Shown: positions 55,676 to 64,000 of the stretch, one piece after another
Layout of the letters: the number at the start of each line of letters is the position of its first letter
Position numbering within the stretch: position 1 is the stretch's first letter
Assembly (NCBI RefSeq): GCF_014066305.1
Contig: NW_023501050.1
Span: 682,001 to 746,000 of the forward strand
Length of the DNA: 64,000 nt
Direction: 5' to 3'
From: Letharia columbiana
Lineage: Eukaryota > Ascomycota > Lecanoromycetes > Lecanorales > Parmeliaceae
Program-made: the position numbers and the translations under genes
The notes under the pieces: generated by a model
The model's input: the letters and a program-made list of their open reading frames with translations, nothing else
What the model was told of the DNA's origin: nothing
The model's database searches: none

Positions 55676-57578
55676 TGGAATCGTCATTTGCGGAGACGAG
55701 GCGTGGGTCGAAGATGTGTATCAGACTCTTTTGTATTTTTCACCCTGCATCAGAACATTTGCTTTTACCGCCATGAGCCACGAGAGAGGGGTATACATAT
55801 ACTACTTACCTTCGTAGCCATGCCCTCTTCATTTAGCCCAGAACAGAAACTGCATCTCTTACCTCGGTCTCATTCCTTTTCCTTTTCCCAGCTTACAACA
55901 GAATTGTAATAACGATTCCGATATCTGTCTACGGGATTTGTCAGCAAAATGGGAAATCCTGCGGTTTTCAGGATAGACGAGGCGGGATCGAAACGCACCA
56001 TCAAGATATGCTCTAAGACCTGATGTCAAAACCACTCAGCTGGCTCCCTGCAAACGATGGCTTGATCAAGCCTCTCGCATGTTTCCATTCCGCGCCATCA
56101 TCGGTGCAGAGCATACCGCGCCCGAAGAAAGGCCCAAAGTCTCCTTTCCGCTCGGGGCCAACCTCAAAAGCTCTCCCATGCGGTGCCCAAGATCGCTTGG
56201 CAATTTCGAGGCTCGCATGTGTGGAAGGTGCTTTGACCGAGTATCTTTTCGCTGATGGTGTGACCTAGTCTTGAGAATCGAGGATAGAGAACGTCTTCGA
56301 GAGCATCGTCGCCTTCGTAAGCGAGCACGTTCTATAAATGGTCCAGGCCGCCACGGAAACGGGTGGTGTCGACGGTGGGTTCCTCGCAGGGACGCTCGAG
56401 TCTTAGATGGTGGTAGTGTTGGGTGATTTGCCAAGTGCCTGTAGGCTTGAGATTTGATGAACAGAACAGTAAATCATTTTAAAGCGTTTTCAGCACGACT
56501 TTGACATTGACAATTCTTGAAGTTTTAGAATTTGTATTCTACGCTCTGGCTTTTTTCCCCAGGGTTTTAACTATATTGTTATAGAACGATAAAGTATAAA
56601 GGTCAGATTTGGGGGATTGCATATCCCAGTAGATTGTATTAGATATAGGGTGTGAGTCCGAGTAGAGTCTGGAGACACGCAACAAGGGATTTTGCGTGGC
56701 TATCGAGGCCGTATTTGACCAGCTTGAACCACCATTAGCACACTAACAACGCGACTTAAGGTCGACCATTGTCTGTAAGGAAGCCTCGATACTTTGTCAC
56801 TCGTTCAGAATCCAATGCAAGGTCCAGCCGAGTGTCGGCACTGCACTACGAGGTTGTCGCATCGATTGGGAGTATTCCAAGGCTATGTTGGCCCCGGTCG
56901 TCAGCTACGGTACCTTACTTTGGGAACCTATTGCAGGATCAAAGGTACAGGGCCACAGCAAGCTTGTATCCAGATTGCCTCTCCACAGATATCATGCCGA
57001 TTCTTTAGGGTACAGGGTTGCTATGTCAGAAGAATTTGTAGCACCGGCTCGACCCGTTCACCATGTTGGTATGCACAGCTTGCCGTAATTTCATGTGGCT
57101 GAGGCTGACGCAAACCCGCGATTGCAAATCTCCCCTCCGACATCACCTTTGTCACAGGTGACTATGTAGAGAACTGAGTCTATAGCTATTAGGCAAGCCA
57201 ATAGATACATACCTCGCAAAGGATTCAGACGAAGGATACACTGGAGACTGGTAAGGCTAGGCTTTGCGCCAAGGCATTAGGACTAAGCTGGACTCAGTCC
57301 GGCCCGACTGGACTACTGAAGGCAGGCTTCGAACATTGAATCGTACCAACTTTGAGCGTTGGTATCTCAGCACCCGTTCATCCTAACCATCGACAAAGCA
57401 CCTGGAATCTGGCCTACAAATGCACCGAACACCAGCTTGAATTCACAGAAGGCACAGTCTTTCTTTCCGAGACTCGAGCCCGAATCGTGATAAGTCGCGT
57501 CCCCAGGCCATTCGCTCACGCGACACGCGACACGCCTCCTACCTTCCATTCAACTTTTGCCCAGCGAAACGCTCGGTT
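55676..57578. other. intergenic, nothing identified
   Basis: 1.9 kb. Frames at 56023-56434 occur on both strands and lack similarity. The end includes the promoter of the next gene. No repeats noticed. Confidence 0.4.
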
Positions 57579-59493
57579 ATGTTCAAGTCAATGGCTTCTA
57601 TCCTGTCTCCGACCGTGACATCTCACGATCAGAATCAATCATTCGTTGAGTCTGATGACCCCGAGCGCAGTGATCCGGCAGTGAATTCTGACGCACTGCC
57701 TGACGATCATCCAATCCATCTCTTACCCGAGGCGCGAGCGTTCTACCGCAGCGGCCGGACGCCGCCTTTTGTGTTGAATAAGCGTTCTGAGGTGATCAAA
57801 AGCGTCGTGATCCCAACCAAGAATGGATTGAGACCCAAGGATGAAAAGGCGATCAAAGTCAAGATTGTAGCCAAGGTATGTGCTTTTAAGTGTGGGTTCT
57901 TCCCACTCGGTATATCTCTTGAGAGTGGGGAAGACTTGTTACCCCCACCGTGCTCCATGAACTTGTCTCACGACTCGATTTTGAGTCATGGTAAGGGCAT
58001 GCTGACTCGGGAATCATCTTTAGCCCTGGGATAAAGAGTTCATGTTCTGGACCCTTGATCTAAACCATACCAGGTACATTGTAAAGCCGTTCAACGGACA
58101 AGCACAAGGGGGCATGCGGTATCTCTACTGGGCTGGTCCAGGCAAAGACTTTGAGCAAAAACCGCTTGCACTGTCTTTCATATCGCCTTATCACTCGGGT
58201 ACTACAATTTCTACGAGGAGTGATGGCACCCTACCCGCCATTTCAAGTTTCGCTCCAATCAATCGCAAACGAAGCATCCCCACGGACTCTTTCGATTCGT
58301 CAGAGTCGTCAGATTCGTCGGATACTTCCGACTCCGAATCTGAAGCGAAAAGTACGCGTATACCTGGCCTTGCTCAACGCGCGGTTGATGCAGGACCCGG
58401 AAACCCCTTGCAGCAGATCGATGACAACACTTCCGATCACAGCGATCATTGCACCAGCGAGACGAACGCCCTGAAGCAGCCGGCTGCATTCCAGAGCGCC
58501 CCTCCAAAAAGGAGGAAAACTGAGGTCTCGAGCCGCGAGATCGACCGACTGAATCGGAGTTCTCCTCCTGCACGACGACGATCTGACGTCCAGGTTCCAT
58601 TCAGAGGAAGTCATCCAGAACCTGCGCAGCCTACCACATCGGCATCGACGAAACCGGTAAATGATCGTGAGGACAAGAGAAAGCAAAGGGCCATAGCTCG
58701 GATCGAGAAGGATCTCGGGCGAAAATTCGATCAAATATTCACACCTTGGGCTGGTGAAGACCAAGGTGTGAGTCGAAATACTCTTCAAATGATCTTGAAG
58801 GTCATCGCCCTCATGGAAGACAATTCGCCTCAAAAGATTACCCGGTCCTTGAACAAAGCCGTGAACGGGAGGGACGGCAAGCGCCAACCTGCTGGAGGCT
58901 TGCGACCCACAGGACCCTCTTTCAAGGGATTGGAAGCGACTTTGCAGGCCACAAAAACCGCGACTGTCAACGGCGGTAGGACGGATACGCCTTCATCTCC
59001 GTCGAGAAAAGACCGCCAGCAGCTTGATCAAAGGACTTTGCAGAGAACCGAGGCTGTGAGCCACAAAGGTACTGGACCAGATCCGCCATCGATTCTGTTG
59101 GAAGGTAACCGCCACCAGCTTGATCAGGGTCTGGACTTGGACATGTCGCCCTCGACAATCTTGCCTCAACACAAACAGAACCGCACTACATTGATCGTTC
59201 GAGTGGCGCCTTCCCTCGAATACTTACCCCTGAAATTGAGCGAATGCATGACACCATTAGTCTTTTACACTAAAGTTATTAGCGCCTGGGGTATTCGTGG
59301 GGAGAGCGTGGCAAAGATTACAGCGACCTTCACATGGATGGACCCGAAGGATAAGATGAGGACAATGTTAATGAACAGCAAAATTCAAGGCTGCTTTGCG
59401 CATATGATTGAGCAGGTTGACGAAGCTCCAGCCTGGGAAGAGGGGGGAAAGGGAAAGTGTGTCTTGGATGTTGAGATTGTGCTGAAGGAGTAA
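57579..59493 (+). CDS. family protein A: X domain + Y domain, 588 aa
   Basis: join(57579..57875, 58024..59493); GTATGT donor, TTTAG acceptor, phase 0. N-terminal domain X (about residues 45-150): LLPEARAFYRSGRTPPFV, then KNGLRP, KPWDKEFMFWTLDLN, RYIVKPFNG, RYLYWAGPGKDFEQKPLAL. The middle is Ser/Asp-rich (SSESSDSSDTSDSESE) with a KRRK basic patch. C-terminal domain Y (about residues 490-588): TTLIVRVAPS, YLPLKLSECMTPLVFYTKV, ATFTWMDP, QVDEAPAWEEGGKGKCVLDV. Both domains recur in neighbours. Not recognised; nuclear location is a guess from the basic patch and from the zinc-cluster partner gene. Confidence 0.75.
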
Positions 59494-59976
59494 GCTTGCA
59501 CGTGCGTTGCAAAACTTTTTGATGTAAGATAGCGGGAGCAGGTGGCATTGACGGGATATGAGGTTTTCTTCCATGCAGGATGTTGGCGACGGCGGAAAGC
59601 TAAACTTTCGCAACGAATTTGAAGGATCAGGGTGGTTTGCGTGTATAATGAAAGAAATAAGGAGTTTGATTGCTTGTCAGATGAAAGAAAATCGGGACAT
59701 TGAACTTGGGAATAAGCCATGATAGTATCCTTAAAGGCTGGACTTCGCATGCTAGATGAACGGGATGAGGGGACATTGACCATCACAACAAGCTACAGGA
59801 ACATCATATGAGTGGCGTACTACTGAAAAGCAGGACTTGGGCCCATGAAATCTGGACACATCTCGAATGACAAGCAGTAAAAATCTGTTCTGGTAGCGGT
59901 TCCTTCCCTTAATAATGACCTGACCTCCATACGCGCTTGCCGCGAATCATATCCAAACATTCGGTTGCTTCTCGCT
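59494..59976. promoter_or_regulatory. spacer between family genes A and B
   Basis: About 480 bases between two same-strand genes; presumed terminator of A and promoter of B. No named element. Confidence 0.4.
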
Positions 59977-61592
59977 ATGTCTAACCTACCGCAACCACAA
60001 CAACCTCTACGATCCCCTTATCTCCGACACTCTACGGGCGTTCTCCACCTCAGTCTCAAGTTTGCATCGACCATGAGCCAGAGGACTAGAGTCGCGGTAG
60101 GCTTCCCCCCCGTCCCTCATGTCAAACACTTGAACTTATCCAACCACCTACAGTGCAGATCGTGCGTCGATGGGGGCACGAAGTGTGAAGTGACATCAAC
60201 CGGCCGATGCAGACGCTGCACCAACCGGGGTCTGACCTGCTTTATGCCACCCCGTGATGCCGTCAAGATAGCCGTAAGTAGGCACTGTGATGGTTTACCC
60301 CCTCAAATCTAACACCTTTGCAGTGTGAGATTTGCCGAAGACGAAGACGCAAGTGCATTCCAACTTCTGGTGCCAAGTGTGAGCGTTGCACTGAGCAAAA
60401 TCTCATCTGTATCGTCTCGCCGCCTACCCAAGAGCAGCAAGAGGCCCGACGCAGTTCAGGAAGGCGCCGCTCTGACCAATCGATGACCGACGCAGACAGT
60501 GATTCTGAAGCTAGCTTCGACTCCCTTTTCCACGAGTCCCAATCCGAGCCTGAATCCAGCCCCGACCGGCCTTTGACTCGCAAAGTTGGCCACGAGCCCC
60601 AGCAAACGAAGCATGTCAATTCTACGATCGTCACCGAAAGGCAGAAGGCAGCTGCGACCATGGAAAAACGGCTCGCCGAACGTACTAGTACCGCTACCTT
60701 CGTTGGTGCCCGGTCTGGATACGAATCTGGCACGTCTGATGATGTACCGTTGGGCAAGAAACAGAGAGTTACTCCGGTTACTCCCCCCAGTCGAAACAAA
60801 TCAAAGCCCACCACGCCTCAACAGATCCAAGTGTCTCCAGCCCCTCTTGCAAAGATGATCCCGACTCAAAGAGACGTGCCCAAGTTTTTAATACCCCAGT
60901 CGATCAATATTCTACCCCAACGTCAGACACAAGTGACCACCACCACAACGGCTACTGCTATCAGTGATGGCCAACCCGGAACCCTAACCGCAACGTCAAA
61001 GAAATCGCCACAGTATCAGCTCGAGAACACGAAGCTAAAGGTACATCTACACGGCAGTAAGGGCTACAAACCCCTACTGTTGAAAGACTGCATGGCACCT
61101 TCCCTGTTCTTCACCAAAGTCCTCGAAATATGGTCCTTGCTAGACGACACTGTCAAGCGGCTTCACATTACATTCCCATGGCTATCCAAAGAGGATAACG
61201 GCAGACTTATGATTCTGGAACGCCAAACCATCAAGGCTGGCCTAATATGTATCTGCGATGAGGTGGAAACTGCCCCCTGTTGGGCTGAACAAAGGGGCCA
61301 CTGTTCTATTGATGTGACAATCTTTCCAAACTCGCGAATGATGGATAAATTTGATGGGCCTGCAACCCGTGACGGTCGCTCGATTCCGAATATGAGTGTC
61401 AACGCAAATAAAGTTTACTGGGCTATGAGGGCAGACAAGCAGGCAGATGTGGGATTGCATGTTCAAGAGATAGCTACTATGGTGGGTATGGATGCAGTCG
61501 ACGTTGTTATTGCGGGGGAAGAGTTGCTGGAGCATTGTTTGATTATCACGAGCGACGAAGATTACGATGTTTGGAGTCTGTTGGAAGTCTGA
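59977..61592 (+). CDS. family protein B: two tandem Zn2Cys6 clusters + Y domain, 502 aa
   Basis: join(59977..60096, 60154..60273, 60324..61592); exons 1 and 2 are each 120 nt and all introns are phase 0. Exon 2 starts directly on cluster 1 (CRSCVDGGTKCEVTSTGRCR then RCTNRGLTC) and exon 3 directly on cluster 2 (CEICRRRRRKCIPTSGAKCE then RCTEQNLIC). Both have spacing C-x2-C-x6-C-x7-C-x2-C-x6-C. Cluster 2 has the basic RRRRRK loop expected for DNA contact, cluster 1 does not. Then an acidic/Ser region, domain Y (about residues 310-420: LLLKDCMAPSLFFTKVLEIW, ITFPWLSKED, ETAPCWAEQRGHCSIDVTIF) and a tail VGLHVQEIATMVGMDAVDVV ... that resembles an RPA32 C-terminal winged helix. An alternative start is MSQRTRVA at 60073. 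Confidence 0.78.
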
Positions 61593-61791
61593 TCGAGGCT
61601 GTACATGGTTTATGTATCAAGTTAGGCTACCGTTCTCTTGAAATGCTCGACTATTCTAAGACAAATAAGGATGTAGATACATCAATGCCGGATAACTCTA
61701 CCATAGCCGTTGCACTTTAGCTGCGGAGCCAGCCTGGCTCCTTCCTATCTATCTCTCGACGTCCCCTCCATCTCACAGCCCCCCGCCACCT

Positions 61792-63492
61792 CTAAGCCCT
61801 GACGACCTCAACAACAATTCCGCACTTCCCCCCCTCATCCTTCCAACAGGGCGCCTCATCGATAATCTCCAAGAATATTTCAAAGCTGCCTTCGCTCCCC
61901 CTGTCGATATAAATCGTCTTGTAGACATCAGTTTCGTCCTTCCAGTCAAAGATAGCCATGAGACATCTAACCGGCTGTTCGTATTCTTTGTGCCCGCTGG
62001 CAGCGATGACGCCGCTGAAGAGTGTGGCCATGGTCATGCAGGCGAGCAGTCGTAGTGGGACGAAACCAATGATGTTTGAATCGCGAGTGATGCGAAGGGT
62101 GGTGTGGGTTTGTTTGTGGAGAGTGAGGGTCGGGAGAGAAGTGGGTGCTGGGGCATGGGGGTTTTGGGTTTCGGGGGTCGGGCCCGGGCGGTGGTTGATG
62201 CCGGGCGTAGGGGCCGGAGTCCCGTAGGGCGGGGAGGAGAGGGCGGAGGAGTCGTCGGAATGAGAGCGGGTTCGGCGAGGGGTTCGCTTTGGAACGGAAG
62301 CTGGCGGTTTGTCTGGCCTGGAGCCCAAGTGTGCAGGCGGCGAGGGGCTCCTCGCTCTCTTTGTAGGCTTAGGTGTCCTACGGGGACGTTCTTTCAACGC
62401 TGGTGGCTCGGATGAAGCGACCGGTTGACGCGTACTGAACTTGATTGGCGTTGGAGGAGGAATGGCGGTAGGATCAAAGGCCTTTTTGAACCTGTCGTAG
62501 AAATATTGTTGATCTTCTGTTGCACTTGGGTGAGGGTCCTGATCCTCTTCATCGTCCGATGACGACGACAAGCTTGGATCTTCGTCGACTTCGGGCAGAT
62601 GCTCGGTCAAGCTTGACGCTGTCTTCCTCGCGCTGGCGGGCTGACTAGAGTAGGCGACAACCCTCTTGACGCGCCCTTCACCAGAGCCGAGCCAAAGACG
62701 ATATTGGTATCGACGTGGATGACCCACGTGCTTGCCCATTAGAATAAACCTCTTCCCATCCAAGTCCAGAGTCGGGTAGTCATCCACAGAATTCCAAATC
62801 CGGTACACCACCTCCGCTTCTGTTGAAGTGGCCGAGAACTGACCGTCTTGCGTAGCAAGAAGAACGTGTCTGCGGGGCTTCTTAGTCTTATGGATCACGA
62901 AAGGAGGTCTAGAATCCGCGTAGAGCGCTTTCGCTTCCTCGAGATATTCCACTGGGAGATCGTGACCAAGGCTGTTGGCTGTCGCACTAGTCAAGGTATC
63001 GTACTGGGTCATTGGTAGCTTTGCTGCAGCAGGAGACTCGGTTCTTGGACCTAGAACACTCGTGTATTCCCCATTGATGCATGAGAACGCCAACGGCAGA
63101 TCTTCAAACTCATCCTCTACTCCTGTCCAAGAACAGTAGACCCATTTTGCACCGCTAATGCACCCCTTGTTGGGAAAAGACTGGACAATGAATCTCTCAC
63201 CATTGAGATCTAGAGTCCAATAGATCCCATCGAGGGCGAGTGCACCCCAATGTTTGGCGACCAGATCGGTTCGGATTGCTAGAGGAGGTCGTTGACCGTC
63301 TTTGGCAACGAAGACGGCCCTCCTAGATCCTTTAGAGCTGTTGCCCGGAGTAGTCACGAAGGGAGGCTTGCTATTCTCGTAGATTCGTTTGGCCTCGGCC
63401 AAGAATTTTGGAGCGTGGTCTGCTGGCAGTTTGGTCGTGTCAAGTGCCGGGTCCTGTCCCACTCCTAGTGCTGCAGGTGCGTTGACGTCCAT
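61792..63492 (-). CDS. family protein C: two X domains + Y domain, 566 aa
   Basis: Single exon from ATG 63492 (MDVNAPAALGVGQDPALD). X1 (about residues 22-145): LAEAKRIYENSKPPFV, KDGQRP, GIYWTLDLNGERFIVQSFPN, WVYCSWTGVEDEFEDLPLAF. X2 (about 178-285): YLEEAKALYADSRPPFVIHK, TQDGQ, PTLDLDGKRFILMG, RYQYRLWLGSGEG. A Ser/Pro/Arg-rich middle with basic KRARSPSPP follows, then Y (about 465-566): HTTLRITRD, GFVPLRLLACMTMATLFSGV, MAIFDWKDE, EIIDEAPCWKDEGGKCGIVV. It ends 200 bases from gene B, convergent. Intact; function unknown. Confidence 0.77.
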   Translation of the reverse strand: MDVNAPAALGVGQDPALDTTKLPADHAPKFLAEAKRIYENSKPPFVTTPGNSSKGSRRAVFVAKDGQRPPLAIRTDLVAKHWGALALDGIYWTLDLNGERFIVQSFPNKGCISGAKWVYCSWTGVEDEFEDLPLAFSCINGEYTSVLGPRTESPAAAKLPMTQYDTLTSATANSLGHDLPVEYLEEAKALYADSRPPFVIHKTKKPRRHVLLATQDGQFSATSTEAEVVYRIWNSVDDYPTLDLDGKRFILMGKHVGHPRRYQYRLWLGSGEGRVKRVVAYSSQPASARKTASSLTEHLPEVDEDPSLSSSSDDEEDQDPHPSATEDQQYFYDRFKKAFDPTAIPPPTPIKFSTRQPVASSEPPALKERPRRTPKPTKRARSPSPPAHLGSRPDKPPASVPKRTPRRTRSHSDDSSALSSPPYGTPAPTPGINHRPGPTPETQNPHAPAPTSLPTLTLHKQTHTTLRITRDSNIIGFVPLRLLACMTMATLFSGVIAASGHKEYEQPVRCLMAIFDWKDETDVYKTIYIDRGSEGSFEIFLEIIDEAPCWKDEGGKCGIVVEVVRA

Positions 63493-64000
63493 GACTGACA
63501 GAAGGCTTAAATCTGGTATATGTTAGGACGTAGAGGCCCTAGTAGATCTTTTTTCAACTGTAGAGTGCTGGCGGAGAATCTCTGGTGCACACTTAATGTT
63601 CAGAAAGTGAGATTTGTCGATGGCTGAGTTTCTGAGGGGTTGGATGGTCGATCTACGTAGGCTTATGCCAGTTCAAGGCAAGTTTACAAGCCTTTCAATG
63701 CAATTGCTTGACTTCAAGCGTGAAGGTAGAGTGTACGAGGCTGCGTTTGGGTTGGGTGGTAGAAGTTGAAAGGCTGGTACAAACAGGCAAACAAGAGCGA
63801 GGTACCTTAAGGCCGTTACCCGAGCGCTAGCGGATAATTTCACTCCAACATATTACCTACCTTACCGGTATTATATCGCTCCGGCTTCAATGACTACCTA
63901 CTCAAGAAACAGCTCTACCATTGTGAGCGAGCACGCGAACATTCAGATCCCGCAATACGAGATGATCCACTTGTACCTCCATGTTTCAAACTCATGCAGA
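63493..64000. promoter_or_regulatory. upstream region of family gene C
   Basis: About 500 bases of ordinary composition with no open frame of note. Presumed promoter of C; a TACCTTACCGGTA palindrome-like element is near 63858-63870. Confidence 0.35.

Noticed and set aside
1..64000. CRISPR arrays, bacterial operons or Shine-Dalgarno sites
   Set aside because: Spliceosomal introns, RIP and fungal gene families show a eukaryotic chromosome; no regularly spaced short repeats of CRISPR type were seen.

Overview
The window reads as a filamentous ascomycete (Pezizomycotina) chromosome segment. Genes have short introns with GTAAGT/GTACGT-type donors, CTAAC/CTGAT-like branch sites and phase-consistent joins. 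The families present are typical of moulds: Zn2Cys6 regulators, a GT90 glycosyltransferase, an adenylate-forming (NRPS-like) reductase, short-chain dehydrogenases (SDRs) and an RBM5-like splicing factor. The genome is two-speed: gene-bearing DNA of ordinary composition alternates with AT-rich blocks (about 6.77-15.89 kb, 25.65-28.02 kb, 39.4-40.68 kb). In those blocks CpA/TpG is almost absent while CpG survives, which is the signature of repeat-induced point mutation (RIP). Inside them I can still read a Tad1/I-like LINE (reverse transcriptase and RNase H, minus strand) and a hAT transposase (plus strand).

Layout. 0-6.4 kb: GT90 gene running off the left edge, a possible Gag zinc-knuckle relic, an F-box-like gene, a three-exon alpha/beta-barrel gene and an SDR pseudogene. 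6.8-15.9 kb: RIP-degraded transposon block. 16-24 kb: a decayed catabolic neighbourhood made of an SDR split by a mobile element, a frameshifted fumarylacetoacetate-hydrolase-family gene, an extradiol (VOC) dioxygenase with one frameshift, and a histidinol-dehydrogenase-family pseudogene. 24.7-28.2 kb: hAT element, immediately followed by a Zn2Cys6 gene whose exon is cut by a 91-bp MITE. 32-36 kb: healthy housekeeping pair (DUF504/MJ1316-domain gene, and the eight-exon RBM5-like gene). 36.8-39 kb: Cys-rich Zn2Cys6-like gene, two similar short ORFs and a 176-bp tandem repeat. 40.8-47.3 kb: a small secondary-metabolism-like cluster (Zn2Cys6 regulator, SDR, adenylate-forming reductase), each member carrying in-frame TAA codons explainable as CAA to TAA. 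47.8-55.7 kb: an unknown 205-aa gene, a coiled-coil protein and a secreted Cys-rich protein. 57.6-63.5 kb: three neighbouring genes that share two domains I do not recognise.

Most notable: (1) the three-gene family at the right end. All three share a C-terminal domain ('Y': Cys-Met ... Ala-Pro-Cys/Ala-Trp), two share an N-terminal domain ('X': Pro-Pro-Phe-Val ... Leu-Asp-Leu), and the middle one carries two tandem Zn2Cys6 clusters on separate exons plus a possible RPA32-like winged helix. (2) A short-TIR transposon family with 10-bp target duplications, built from inverted copies of GGGGTATGATTCGGTAA, that has broken at least two genes here. (3) The concentration of otherwise recognisable metabolic pseudogenes beside RIP blocks. 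Two low-complexity homopolymer stretches (about 17.34-17.67 and 25.53-25.65 kb) and several one-base homopolymer indels may be assembly errors, so some 'pseudogenes' need read-level checking.
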